Source: Halothiobacillus sp.
Lineage (GTDB): Bacteria; Pseudomonadota; Gammaproteobacteria; Halothiobacillales; Halothiobacillaceae
Direction: 5' to 3'
Assembly: GCF_028710545.1 (NCBI RefSeq)
Contig: NZ_JAQTTX010000014.1
Span: 1 to 58,058 of the forward strand
Length of the DNA stretch: 58,058 nucleotides
The position numbers and the translations under genes were made by a program. The notes beneath the pieces are model-generated. The model had not been told where the DNA came from. It saw only the letters and a list, made by a program, of their open reading frames with translations, and ran no database searches. Shown in pieces: positions 18,175-26,963 of this stretch (its first letter is position 1; the number at the start of each line of letters is the position of its first letter).

Positions 18175-19497
18175 ATGACCGCCCATGCAATGACAAACAA
18201 CGCCACAACAACCGCGCCATCCGATCAATCCAGGAATGCCGATCTGCAAGCACGCCGGCTGGCCGCCACCCCGCGTGGCGTCGGCGTGATGGCCGGTTTC
18301 TACATCGACCGCGCGCAGAACGCCGAAGTGTGGGACGTGGAAGGCAATCGTTATATCGATTTCGCCGGCGGTATCGCCGTGCTCAATACCGGCCATCGTC
18401 ATCCGGCGCTGGTTGCGGCCATCGAGGAGCAACTCAAGCGCTTCACGCACACCTGCTATCAGGTGTTGCCCTATGAAAGCTACGTGAGTCTGGCCGAACG
18501 CATCAACGCGCTGGTGCCCGGCGATTTCGCCAAAAAGACGGCCTTCTTCTCCAGCGGCGCGGAAGCGGTGGAAAACGCCGTCAAGATCGCCCGTTCCAGC
18601 ACCGTCCGACCGGGCATTATCGCGTTCTCGGGTGGCTTTCATGGCCGCACGATGATGGGCTGCGCCCTGACCGGCAAGGTGGTGCCCTACAAGGTCGGTT
18701 TCGGGCCGTTTCCTGCCGAGGTCTACCACCTGCCGTTCCCTATGGAAGTGCATGGCGTCACTGTCGAGGACTCGCTGCACGCGCTGCAAACCCTGTTCAA
18801 GGCCGCTATCGAACCGAGCCGAGTGGCAGCCATCATCATCGAGCCGGTTCAGGGCGAGGGCGGTTTTTATATTGCGCCACCAGCGCTGTTGCGGGGTTTG
18901 CGCGAGGTCTGCGACGAGCACGGCATCCTGCTGATTTTCGACGAAGTGCAGACCGGCTTCGGCCGTACCGGCAAGTTGTTCGCCACCGAGCATTACGACG
19001 TCCTGCCGGACATCGTGACCCTGGCCAAGAGCATGGCGGGCGGCATGACCCTGTCTGCGGTGTGCGGCAAGGCCGAGGTGATGGATGCACCGGCACCGGG
19101 CGGTCTTGGTGGCACCTACGCCGGTAATCCGCTGGCGATTGCCGCTGCGCACGCCGTGATCGACGTTATGGAACAGGAAAAACTGGTCGAACGTTCCAAT
19201 CTGTTGGGTGAAAAACTGATGGCGCGTCTGAAGGCCGCGCAAACCATCGTGCCTGCTTTGAAGGAAGTCCGCGGACTGGGTTCGATGGTTGCGGCCGAGT
19301 TTTTCGACCCGGCTACCGGCGCGCCTTCGGCCGATGCCGTCAAACGCGTCCAGCAGGCGGCGTTGGAAGAAGGCCTGATCCTGCTCACCTGCGGCGTTTA
19401 TGCCAATGTGATCCGCTTCCTCTACCCGCTGACCACCGAAGATGCGGTATTCGATGAGGCACTGGATATTCTCGACCGGGCACTGGCCAAGGCCTGA
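18175..19497 (+). CDS. gabT: 4-aminobutyrate aminotransferase
   Basis: A 440-residue class III aminotransferase of the GABA/ornithine type. It has the cofactor glycine/serine patch FFSSGAEAVENA near residue 125, D256 in LLIFDEVQTGFGR and the PLP lysine K285 in TLAKSMAGG. It moves the amino group of GABA to 2-oxoglutarate, producing the substrate of GabD two genes upstream. The start at 18175 is chosen for AAGGA upstream. The next gene begins two bases after its stop, so the two are translationally close. Confidence 0.92.
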   Translation: MTAHAMTNNATTTAPSDQSRNADLQARRLAATPRGVGVMAGFYIDRAQNAEVWDVEGNRYIDFAGGIAVLNTGHRHPALVAAIEEQLKRFTHTCYQVLPYESYVSLAERINALVPGDFAKKTAFFSSGAEAVENAVKIARSSTVRPGIIAFSGGFHGRTMMGCALTGKVVPYKVGFGPFPAEVYHLPFPMEVHGVTVEDSLHALQTLFKAAIEPSRVAAIIIEPVQGEGGFYIAPPALLRGLREVCDEHGILLIFDEVQTGFGRTGKLFATEHYDVLPDIVTLAKSMAGGMTLSAVCGKAEVMDAPAPGGLGGTYAGNPLAIAAAHAVIDVMEQEKLVERSNLLGEKLMARLKAAQTIVPALKEVRGLGSMVAAEFFDPATGAPSADAVKRVQQAALEEGLILLTCGVYANVIRFLYPLTTEDAVFDEALDILDRALAKA

Positions 19498-19499
19498 TC

Positions 19500-20858
19500 A
19501 TGAGTACCTCAGAATGGGACAAGGCGGACATTGCCGCGGCCAAACAGCACATGGCGGCGGCCGGCGTGCATACGGTCATCGCGCAGTTTGTGGACATCCA
19601 CGGCGCGGTGAAGGCTACCTACATCCCGCTCGCCCATCTCGACGACATCGTCTCTCCGGGGGCGGGATTCGGCTCGCCTTCCATTAACGGGACAGGACTA
19701 CCGCGACACGGTCCTCGGGCAGAGTTTTATGGTCAGGGCGATCTGGCCACGTTGCAGGCAATGCCCTGGATGCCGGGCTATGCCCGCATCGCCTGCGACG
19801 GGGTGGTGCTCGACGAACCGTACAGTCGTTGTTCTCGCCATCTGCTCAAACGGCAGATGGCGCGTTTGGCTGAACGGGGCTGGACGCTCAATGTCGGCAT
19901 CGAACCCGAGTTCTGCCTGTTCCATCAGGATGCGGCGGGCCGACCGATTCCGGCCGATGCGGCGGATGCGCTGGACAAGCCGTCCTACGATTTCAAGGCG
20001 ATGGCGCGTGTCAGCGATGTGCTGCGCCGACTGGAGCAAGGGCTGGACGCCTGCGGTTTCGATGTGTTCCAGATCGATCACGAGGATGCCAGCGGGCAGT
20101 ACGAACTCAACTACCATTACAGCGACGCGCTGACGGCAGCCGACCGTTTCGTTCTGTTCAAGATGGCGGCACATCACATCGCCGAGGATGCGGGCTTAAT
20201 CTTTACGATGATGCCCAAGCCCTTTGCCGACCGTCCCGGCAACGGGCTGCATATGCACTTGTCACTGCAGGACAACGAGGGTCGGGCGGTCATAGCCGAC
20301 GCGTCGGATTCGCATGGTCTTTCCGACATCGGCCGCCAGTGCGTGGCGGGTTTGCTGGCGCACTGCCCGGCGTTGACCGCCTTCCACGCCCCCACCGTGA
20401 ACTCGTACAAACGATTGGTGGTGGGGCGTTCGCTGTCCGGCACGAGTTGGGCACCGGCACACATTGCCTGGGGCGACAACAATCGCACCACCGTGGTGCG
20501 AACGACTGGCGGGCGGCTTGAATTCCGCCTGACCGATGGCAGTTGCAACCTCTATCTGGCGCTGGCTTCGGCCATTGCCGCCATGCTTGATGGGGTGGCG
20601 CGAAACATGATGCCGCCTGCGCCGGTTGATGAAGACATGTACGAATGGCCCCAGTCCCGTTTTGCCGAGCGCGGGGTGGCGACCCTGCCGCAAACCCTCG
20701 GACAGGCGCTGGATGCGCTGGCCGCGGACACGACGCTGGGTTCGGCCGTCGGCGATGACCTCGTGGCCGGGTTTATTGAAACCATGCGCAGTGAGTGGAT
20801 CGAGTACTGCCGCTCAGTCAGCGACTGGGAATACCGGCGTTATCTGACCTGGCCCTAA
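19500..20858 (+). CDS. Glutamine synthetase family protein, type III GlnT-like
   Basis: A 452-residue glutamine-synthetase-fold enzyme with metal-ligand stretches GIEPEFCLF and GNGLHMHLSL, and an RTTGGRLEFRL loop. It resembles the short GlnT-type enzymes, some of which amidate glutamate with amines rather than ammonia. It is quite different from the PuuA at 7715. It starts two bases after gabT, so its job is probably in amine or GABA metabolism, for example a second gamma-glutamylation step. The true substrate is not readable; plain ammonia-dependent activity is an alternative. Confidence 0.8.
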   Translation: MSTSEWDKADIAAAKQHMAAAGVHTVIAQFVDIHGAVKATYIPLAHLDDIVSPGAGFGSPSINGTGLPRHGPRAEFYGQGDLATLQAMPWMPGYARIACDGVVLDEPYSRCSRHLLKRQMARLAERGWTLNVGIEPEFCLFHQDAAGRPIPADAADALDKPSYDFKAMARVSDVLRRLEQGLDACGFDVFQIDHEDASGQYELNYHYSDALTAADRFVLFKMAAHHIAEDAGLIFTMMPKPFADRPGNGLHMHLSLQDNEGRAVIADASDSHGLSDIGRQCVAGLLAHCPALTAFHAPTVNSYKRLVVGRSLSGTSWAPAHIAWGDNNRTTVVRTTGGRLEFRLTDGSCNLYLALASAIAAMLDGVARNMMPPAPVDEDMYEWPQSRFAERGVATLPQTLGQALDALAADTTLGSAVGDDLVAGFIETMRSEWIEYCRSVSDWEYRRYLTWP

Positions 20859-20923
20859 TGGATAAGAAAGAGTCTGTGCTCTCGATTTATCTATCCGTCC
20901 ACTATCTGTTAGTCCAACATCTT

Positions 20924-21445
20924 CTAGTCTTGGGCACTCGGTAGCGGCGCACTGGGCAGATCCTTCGGCCCCGGCCACAATAGCGCCGCAAACACGGCAA
21001 TCGTTGCGCCGATGAAGGATTCACTGAATCGCAATGCCGCATTGCCGATCGGATTCAGGGAAGGGTCGATGCTGGTGATGACCATGATCACGACCACCGT
21101 GATTGCCGCCAGACGGGCGTGATCGGGAATCCGAGCGACATGGCACAGGAGCACCGTCACGAAGATGGATGCGGCCATGCCGAACGGGCTGAACGGCAGG
21201 AAGGAAAGATAAATGGCGCTGATGATCGCGCCGATAAGTGAGCCGAATATCCGCAGCGACGCCGACGACCAGGTATCGCGCCGCGTTGCCTGCAATACCA
21301 CGATGCCCGAAACCGCAGACCAGAGTGCGCCCATGCTTGCCGAGGGCGCATGAAATAGTTCGGTAAAATAAAAACCAGCCAGATAGGACGCGACAGACAC
21401 CAGGGTGGTTTGAGCCGCAATCCGGCCTGAGGCTAAAGCAGTCAT
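20924..21445 (-). CDS. FUSC-type integral membrane protein
   Basis: A small multi-pass membrane protein (173 residues from this start) with about five hydrophobic segments and a RRDTWSSASLRIFGSLIGA stretch resembling FUSC/aromatic-acid exporter proteins. The frame stays open to 21610, but that extension runs through the terminator of the upstream gene. The ATG at 21445 has GAGG nine bases upstream; an ATG at 21526 is the alternative. The family includes exporters of organic acids, but short members like this have no defined substrate. It converges with the GlnT-like gene and is transcribed separately from mmsA. Confidence 0.7.
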   Translation of the reverse strand: MTALASGRIAAQTTLVSVASYLAGFYFTELFHAPSASMGALWSAVSGIVVLQATRRDTWSSASLRIFGSLIGAIISAIYLSFLPFSPFGMAASIFVTVLLCHVARIPDHARLAAITVVVIMVITSIDPSLNPIGNAALRFSESFIGATIAVFAALLWPGPKDLPSAPLPSAQD

Positions 21446-21561
21446 GAGCAGATACCTCAGTGCTGAGCGGAAAAGGGTTGGTCTGATCCCGCACGATGTG
21501 GGCAACGGCTCAGCACGTCCCATCATATCGCCGCGGGCTCGTTTCAATAAGCGGGAATGCC

Positions 21562-21604
21562 AAAAAAGCGCCGCCCACCCGAGATAGTGCTCGGGATGGA
21601 CGGC
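21562..21604 (-). terminator. Intrinsic terminator after mmsA
   Basis: Read on the minus strand, a stem of about 14 pairs, with one G-T pair and one bulge, runs from GCCGTCCATCCCGAG to CTCGGGTGGGCGGC. It closes a six-base loop (CACTAT) and is followed by GCTTTTTT. It lies 12 bases beyond the mmsA stop. A separate pair of 12-base arms (AAGCGGGAATGC at 21549 and GCATTCCCGCTT at 21607) encloses the whole structure. Confidence 0.85.
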
Positions 21605-21616
21605 ATGCATTCCCGC

Positions 21617-23131
21617 TTACTTCATCGTCGGTAGGACAAATTCAGCGGCAAGCTGAGTTCCTGAGGGCCAGCGCGTCGTTGTGGTCTTGATGCGGGTGTA
21701 GAAACGCACGCCTTCAGGGCCATAGATGTGGTGATCGCCGAACAGCGAGCGTTTCCAGCCGCCGAAGCTGTGGAAGGCAATCGGCACTGGGATCGGCACG
21801 TTCACCCCTACCATGCCCGCCTGCACGCGGCGGGAAAACGCACGCGCCACACCGCCGTCGCGGGTGAAGATGGCCGTGCCGTTGCCGTACTCGTGGTCGT
21901 TGACCAGTTTCAGTGCGGTTTCGAAATCGCTGACGTGCATGACGGACAGCACGGGGCCGAAAATTTCTTCCTTGTAGATGGTCATGTCTGACGTGACATG
22001 ATCGAACAGGCAAGGGCCGATGAAGAACCCGTTGTCAAAGCCAGGGAGTTTGAAGCCACGGCCATCCACCACGAGTTTGGCTCCTTCCGCCACACCGGAG
22101 TCCACATAGGATTTGACCTTCGCATAATGCTGCGGCGTAACGAGCGGGCCCATGTCGGCGTTTTCATCCAGCCCCTGACCGACGCGAATGCTGCGCGCCT
22201 TCTCGGCGAGTTTGTCCACCAGCGCTTCGCCGACACCACCCACGGCAACCGCCACGGTGATGGCCATGCAGCGTTCGCCCGCCGAACCGAAGCCCGCACC
22301 GATCAGCGCGTCGGCAACCTGATCGAGATCCGCATCGGGCATGACCACGAGGTGGTTCTTCGCACCGCCCAAGGCCTGCACCCGTTTCCCGTTCGCCGTG
22401 CCGGTGGTGTAGATATATTCCGCGATGGGCGTTGAGCCGACAAAGCTGATTGCCTGCACGCGTTTGTCGGTCAGCAAGGTATCCACGGCCAGTTTGTCGC
22501 CCTGAACCACGTTGAACACACCGCCCGGCAGCCCCGCCTGGGTGAGCAGGTCGGCCAGCATCAGGCTGGCGCCGGGGTCGCGCTCCGACGGCTTGAGGAC
22601 GAAGGTGTTGCCGGTCGCCAGCGCCATCGGGATCATCCACAGTGGCACCATGACCGGAAAGTTGAACGGCGTGATGCCCGCCACGACGCCGAGTGGCTGG
22701 CGCAGGCTGTGGGTATCGATGCCGGTACCCACCTGATCGCTGAACTCGCCTTTGAGCAGGTGGGGCATGCCGCAGGCGAACTCGACCACTTCAAGACCTC
22801 GGGTAATTTCACCGTGCGCATCGCTGAGGGTCTTGCCGTGTTCCAGCGTGATCGCGCGCGCCAATGCCCCGCTGTTTTTCTCAAGCAATTCCCGGAACGT
22901 GAACATGATCCGTGCACGCTTGAGTGGCGAGGTTGCAGACCACGCCGGGAAGGCTTCGGCCGCCGCCGAGATGGCGTGCTGAACTTCCGATTCCGTGGCG
23001 AAACGAACCTGTGCCTGAACCGCGCCGGTAGCGGGGTTGAACACATCGCCTTTTTGCTCGCCGTTGCCCGCGATGTGTTGACCATCAATGTAGTGGCCGA
23101 TCATCGGCAGGGTGTGTTCCGGCGAGGTCAT
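21617..23131 (-). CDS. mmsA: CoA-acylating methylmalonate/malonate-semialdehyde dehydrogenase
   Basis: A 504-residue aldehyde dehydrogenase of the MmsA branch. It shows [21 protein letters not shown] and the nucleophile C288 in SAGERCMA, which distinguishes this CoA-dependent branch from GabD or PuuC. Known members convert malonate or methylmalonate semialdehyde to acetyl- or propionyl-CoA. The start at 23131 overlaps the stop of the upstream aminotransferase by four bases (ATGA). That coupling suggests a beta-alanine route: transamination to malonate semialdehyde, then acetyl-CoA. Confidence 0.9.
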   Translation of the reverse strand: MTSPEHTLPMIGHYIDGQHIAGNGEQKGDVFNPATGAVQAQVRFATESEVQHAISAAAEAFPAWSATSPLKRARIMFTFRELLEKNSGALARAITLEHGKTLSDAHGEITRGLEVVEFACGMPHLLKGEFSDQVGTGIDTHSLRQPLGVVAGITPFNFPVMVPLWMIPMALATGNTFVLKPSERDPGASLMLADLLTQAGLPGGVFNVVQGDKLAVDTLLTDKRVQAISFVGSTPIAEYIYTTGTANGKRVQALGGAKNHLVVMPDADLDQVADALIGAGFGSAGERCMAITVAVAVGGVGEALVDKLAEKARSIRVGQGLDENADMGPLVTPQHYAKVKSYVDSGVAEGAKLVVDGRGFKLPGFDNGFFIGPCLFDHVTSDMTIYKEEIFGPVLSVMHVSDFETALKLVNDHEYGNGTAIFTRDGGVARAFSRRVQAGMVGVNVPIPVPIAFHSFGGWKRSLFGDHHIYGPEGVRFYTRIKTTTTRWPSGTQLAAEFVLPTMK

Positions 23132-24606
23132 GCGGTGTGCTCCAAAATGAGGTGTTGTTGTTGAATTTCTTGTTGATGCGCGGCCCATTGCTGCTCGTTC
23201 TTGAGGTAGCGGGTCGGGTCCAGTCCGGCTTCACCCTCGGCGGCCAGCGTGGTGAGCGCTTCGCCGATGGTGCTGAAAATACGGGTGATTTCGTCTTTCT
23301 CGATGGTGAGGGGTGGCGAAATGGCGAGGATGTCGCCGGTATAGCGCACCAGCACGCCCATCTCGTAGCACTTGAGATAGGCTGCGAACGCAGCCGCGCC
23401 GGGTTTGCCCGGAATTGGTTCCAGTTCAATGCCCGCCACAAGCCCGATGTTGCGGATGTCCTTGACGAACGGCAGGCCTTTTAGGCTATGTGCTGCTTCT
23501 TCGAAGTGTGCGCTCAGGCCCGCGGCCCGGTCTTCGAGTTTTTCGCTGGCGAAGATATCCAGTGTGGCAAGCGCCGCGGCGCAGGCGACCGGGTGTGCGC
23601 TGTAGGTGTAGCCATGTGGCAGCTCGATGCCACCGGCCGGGCTGTTGGCCATGAAGGCATCGTAAATGTCGCGTTTGACGGCGACGGCACCCATCGGCAC
23701 CGCGCCGTTGGTCAATGCTTTGGCGCAGGTGAGGATGTCCGGCACCACGCCGAAATAATCCGCGGCGAACTTGGTGCCGAGGCGGCCGAAACCGGTGATG
23801 ACCTCGTCAAAAATCAGCAGGATGCCGTGCTTGTCGCAAATCTCGCGCAGGCGCTTGAGGTAGCCAACCGGCGGAAGTAGCACACCCGCTGAGCCTTGCA
23901 TCGGTTCCACGATCAGCGCGGCGATGGTGGCCGGATCGTGCAGGGTTGTGATGCGTTGTTCGAATTCATCGGCCAGTGCGATGCCACCATCTTGCGGCAG
24001 GCCGCGCGTAAAGGCATTGCGGCCGATATCCAGCGTATGACGGATGTGATCGATCCCGGCCAAGCTGTTGCCGAACGCCTTACGGTTGCCCGCGATACCG
24101 CCCACGGCGATGCCGCCGAAATTGACGCCGTGGTAACCGCGCTCGCGACCGATCAGCTTGTTGCGCAAGGGGTTGCCGGTCACGCGGTGGTACGCCAGTG
24201 CGATTTTCAGCGCCGTGTCGGCAGACTCCGAACCGGAGCCGGTGAAGAAAATACGATCCAGACCGGGCGGCATATATTGGGCCAGACGCTCGGCGGCCTC
24301 AAAAGCCAACGGGTGGCTGTTCTGGAATGCGGGTGCGTAGTCCAGCGTGCGTAATTGGTTTGCCACGCTGCTGGCGATTTCCTCGCGGCCATGCCCGGCG
24401 GCGACGCACCACAGCCCGGCCGTGCCGTCGAGCAGTCTGCGGTCGTCAATGGTGGTGTAGTAGTTGCCTTTTGCTGCATTGAACAGGCGCGGCATGCTTT
24501 TGAACTGCCGGTTTGCGGTGAACGGCAGCCAGTAATGATCGAGGTTGGGCAGGTCGGACACGGTTGATTCCTCGGTTGAAGATGAGGCGAGTGTCGGGGT
24601 GTTCAT
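23128..24606 (-). CDS. bauA: Omega-amino acid (beta-alanine):pyruvate aminotransferase
   Basis: A 492-residue class III aminotransferase with the opening [12 protein letters not shown] typical of the beta-alanine:pyruvate transaminases. D268 lies in [13 protein letters not shown] and the PLP lysine is K296 in [13 protein letters not shown]. It is the first gene of a leftward pair with mmsA. The XRE-cupin regulator is divergently encoded 120 bases away. The likely substrate is beta-alanine, with GABA or other omega-amino acids possible; it is named after BauA of pseudomonads on the strength of the mmsA pairing. Confidence 0.82.
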   Translation of the reverse strand: MNTPTLASSSTEESTVSDLPNLDHYWLPFTANRQFKSMPRLFNAAKGNYYTTIDDRRLLDGTAGLWCVAAGHGREEIASSVANQLRTLDYAPAFQNSHPLAFEAAERLAQYMPPGLDRIFFTGSGSESADTALKIALAYHRVTGNPLRNKLIGRERGYHGVNFGGIAVGGIAGNRKAFGNSLAGIDHIRHTLDIGRNAFTRGLPQDGGIALADEFEQRITTLHDPATIAALIVEPMQGSAGVLLPPVGYLKRLREICDKHGILLIFDEVITGFGRLGTKFAADYFGVVPDILTCAKALTNGAVPMGAVAVKRDIYDAFMANSPAGGIELPHGYTYSAHPVACAAALATLDIFASEKLEDRAAGLSAHFEEAAHSLKGLPFVKDIRNIGLVAGIELEPIPGKPGAAAFAAYLKCYEMGVLVRYTGDILAISPPLTIEKDEITRIFSTIGEALTTLAAEGEAGLDPTRYLKNEQQWAAHQQEIQQQHLILEHTA

Positions 24607-24660
24607 TATCTGCCGTCAAGACTGTATTTTTATCTATTTAACTGGCTGATTTTATTGCTC

Positions 24661-24701
24661 TGTTATGGTGTATTGTTATTGGATTATTAACACGCATAAC
24701 A
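24661..24701. promoter_or_regulatory. Inverted repeat between bauA and the XRE-cupin regulator
   Basis: TGTTATGGTGT (24661-24671) and ACACGCATAACA (24690-24701) are inverted copies of TGTTATG(c)gTGT. A third half-site, TGTTAT, lies at 24674. The site is inside the 120-base divergent region and ends 26 bases before the regulator start. This placement is what is expected for an autoregulated divergent operator bound by the adjacent XRE-cupin protein. Confidence 0.55.
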
Positions 24702-24726
24702 GCCTCATGGCACGGCGGGGAAATGT

Positions 24727-25281
24727 ATGGAACAAGACGTCGGTTTTCGGCTTCGATTGGTGCGGTTGCGGCATCAATTGTCGCAGCGCGCATTGGCCAA
24801 AAGAACGGGGGTGGCGCACGCCACCATTTCACTGATCGAGTCGGGGCGGACCAGCCCGTCGGTGAGCGCACTCAAGCGAATTCTGGCGGGGATTCCGATG
24901 ACGTTGGGCGAATTCTTCTCCGACGAGTTGCCACCTGCCGAGAGCGAAATTTTCTACCGCGCTGGAGAACTGACCGAGATCAGTGGCGGGGAAGGCATTT
25001 CCTATCGCCAGATCGGTTCGGCCCGGGCGGGTCATGCGCTGCAAATTTTGTTCGAACACTACGACGTGGGCGCGGATACCGGCTTGAACATGCTTTATCA
25101 CGAAGGCGAGGAAGGCGGAGTCATTCTCTCCGGTCAGCTGGAGGTGACGGTGGGCGAGGCGACGCGCGTGCTCAAACCGGGTGATGCCTATTACTTCAAC
25201 AGTCGGCAGCCGCACCGCTTTCGCAATGTCGGCAAAGAGCCCTGCACGCTCGTCAGTTCGTGCAGCCCGCCTTCGTTCTGA
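24727..25281 (+). CDS. XRE-family regulator with C-terminal cupin (PuuR-like)
   Basis: A 184-residue protein. Residues 7-65 form an XRE helix-turn-helix (LRLVRLRHQLSQRALAKRTG), and residues 110-180 form a cupin with GEEGGVILSGQLEV and a Y-F-N-S-R-Q-P-H-R-F metal-site-like strand. The same layout is seen in PuuR, the repressor of putrescine genes in E. coli. It is transcribed divergently from bauA-mmsA over an inverted repeat. It is therefore likely to control that pair, and perhaps other polyamine genes, in response to a small-molecule ligand in the cupin. Confidence 0.85.
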   Translation: MEQDVGFRLRLVRLRHQLSQRALAKRTGVAHATISLIESGRTSPSVSALKRILAGIPMTLGEFFSDELPPAESEIFYRAGELTEISGGEGISYRQIGSARAGHALQILFEHYDVGADTGLNMLYHEGEEGGVILSGQLEVTVGEATRVLKPGDAYYFNSRQPHRFRNVGKEPCTLVSSCSPPSF

Positions 25282-25329
25282 GGGTTCAGGTGGGCCTTCA
25301 ACCCCAACGCACACGCGCGCTTCATCTTA

Positions 25330-25345
25330 TGTCTTATATAAGACA
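25330..25345. promoter_or_regulatory. Perfect 16-bp palindrome upstream of the GntR regulator
   Basis: TGTCTTATATAAGACA is a perfect 16-base palindrome, 41 bases upstream of the probable start of the GntR gene. Its TATA-containing centre and length fit an operator for a HutC-type dimer, so autoregulation is likely. Half-site-like pieces (AAGAC at 26186, GTCTT at 26210) occur in the gap before sdhC but are weak. Confidence 0.6.
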
Positions 25346-25386
25346 ACATAGACTTGCCCGAACAGGGTGATGTATTATTTTTCGCC

Positions 25387-26133
25387 ATGATAATGAAGCA
25401 GCAGACCCCCAGTTTCTTGCCCTTGTATGAGCAGATCAAGCGGCTGATTACCCGGAGCCTTTCTGAAGGAGAGTGGACGCCCGGCGCCATGATTCCCAGC
25501 GAAATGGCGCTGGCGCGGCGCTATGAGGTCAGTCAGGGCACGGTGCGCAAGGCAATCAATGAACTGGTGGCCGAGAACATGCTGGTTCGACGTCAGGGCA
25601 GAGGCACCTTTGTGGCGACCCATGCCGATGACGGCACGACCTACCGCTTTCTGCATTTACGCAATCTGGCGGGCGAGCAGGCTTATCCGCAAAGCAGTTT
25701 TATCGGTTTTGGTCGAGGCAAGGCCGATGCGGCGGTGGCCAAGCGATTGGGCATTCGCAGCGGCAGCGCGTTGGTGCAGATTCAGCGGGTGCTGACTTTG
25801 TCGGGCAAGGCGGTGGTGTATGACGACATCCGCCTGCCCGCTGCCCTGCTGAAAGGCATTTCCAGTGCCATGGTCGAAGAGCACGTGAATGCGCATAAGG
25901 GCACGCTGTATTCGCTGTATGAAACGCAGTACCAGATTCGCATCATTTCGGCGGAAGAGCGCATTCGCGCCGCGCTCGCCGATGAGCGTGTGGCCGATCT
26001 GCTGGGCGTGGCCGTGGGTGCGCCTTTGCTGTGCATCGAGCGGGTGGCGTTCACCTACAAGAACCAGCCGGTGGAATGGCGCATGAGTTATGTGAATACC
26101 GAACACCACTATTATTTCGACGAACTGAATTAG
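25387..26133 (+). CDS. GntR-family regulator, HutC/UTRA type
   Basis: From the ATG at 25387 this is a 248-residue protein. A winged helix (LYEQIKRLI to RRQGRGTFV, about residues 10-75) is followed by a UTRA ligand-binding domain ending in RVAFTYKNQPVEWRMSYV. The frame is open to 25354, but the ATGs at 25387 or 25393 match the family N-terminus better; no clear ribosome site decides between them. It lies 111 bases in front of sdhC in the same direction. A GntR gene in front of sdh is a recurring arrangement in proteobacteria, so a role in controlling the sdh operon is inferred. Confidence 0.85.
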   Translation: MIMKQQTPSFLPLYEQIKRLITRSLSEGEWTPGAMIPSEMALARRYEVSQGTVRKAINELVAENMLVRRQGRGTFVATHADDGTTYRFLHLRNLAGEQAYPQSSFIGFGRGKADAAVAKRLGIRSGSALVQIQRVLTLSGKAVVYDDIRLPAALLKGISSAMVEEHVNAHKGTLYSLYETQYQIRIISAEERIRAALADERVADLLGVAVGAPLLCIERVAFTYKNQPVEWRMSYVNTEHHYYFDELN

Positions 26134-26244
26134 GCCCGCTATGCACAACCCGACGCCTCGTGCCGCTCATTTTCCAGATCGCCAGAAGACGGCCTCCTCC
26201 GGGATGGTTGTCTTGGGGTTGATTATGCGGACGGGAGAATAATC

Positions 26245-26619
26245 GTGGCAGACAGTCGACCGGTTTCCCTCAATCTGCTCAAGATCAGGCTGCCTCTGCC
26301 GGGCATCGTATCGATCCTGCACCGCATCAGCGGCGCGTTTTTGTTCCTGCTGCTGCCGGTTCTGCTGTATGTCCTGAATCTGTCGTTGGGTTCGGCCGAA
26401 GGGTTCGCAGAAGTGCAGTCCTGGTTCCATTCGCCCGTGGCGAAGCTCGCATTGCTGGTCGTCGTCTGGGCCTATCTGCATCATTTCTGTATGGGGCTGC
26501 GGTATCTGGCGCTGGACCTGGATATCGGTGTCCATCTGGCACAGGCGCGGCTCACCGCGAAGCTTGTGCTCGTCGTCAGCTTGGCGCTCACGCTGCTGAT
26601 CGGGGTGTTGATATGGTGA
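26245..26619 (+). CDS. sdhC: Succinate dehydrogenase cytochrome b556 subunit
   Basis: A 124-residue membrane anchor with three hydrophobic helices. SILHRISGAFLFLLLP carries the conserved S-x-x-x-R region that shapes the quinone site, and HHFCMGLRYL near residue 80 contains the haem-ligand histidine region. It anchors SdhAB and passes electrons to quinone. Translation starts at GTG 26245 with GGAG upstream. Its end overlaps sdhD by seven bases. Confidence 0.93.
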   Translation: MADSRPVSLNLLKIRLPLPGIVSILHRISGAFLFLLLPVLLYVLNLSLGSAEGFAEVQSWFHSPVAKLALLVVVWAYLHHFCMGLRYLALDLDIGVHLAQARLTAKLVLVVSLALTLLIGVLIW

Positions 26620-26963
26620 GTCGAGTACCCAGCGGCGCGCGCTACGGCATCAAGGATTGGTTGGCGCAGCGGCTGACGGCCGTCGTCATGGTTCTGTACA
26701 CCCTGTTCATGACCGGGTACCTGTTGTGGCATCCCGTATCAAATTTCGCCGACTGGCAAATGCTGTTCCATAGTTTGCCCGTTCGCCTGTTCAGCCTGAT
26801 TTTTCTACTGAGCTTGTTTGTTCACGCCTGGTTGGGCATGCGGGATATTTTCATGGATTACGTTCACCCCACGTTGATCCGGCTTGGCCTGCACACACTC
26901 GTGATTCTGGCGCTTGTGGCCTATACCGCGTGGGCCGTGCAGATTTTATGGAGCCACTCATGA
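26613..26963 (+). CDS. sdhD: Succinate dehydrogenase membrane anchor subunit
   Basis: A 116-residue second anchor with three hydrophobic helices. It opens with the usual [15 protein letters not shown] motif, and the haem-ligand histidine is in [12 protein letters not shown]. With SdhC it forms the quinone- and haem-binding part of complex II. It overlaps sdhC at the start and sdhA at the end (ATGA), so the three are translationally coupled. Confidence 0.92.
   Translation: MVSRVPSGARYGIKDWLAQRLTAVVMVLYTLFMTGYLLWHPVSNFADWQMLFHSLPVRLFSLIFLLSLFVHAWLGMRDIFMDYVHPTLIRLGLHTLVILALVAYTAWAVQILWSHS

Noticed and set aside
26186..26214. AAGAC...GTCTT pair before sdhC as a second GntR site
   Set aside because: Only five-base arms with 19 bases between; too weak compared with the palindrome at 25330.
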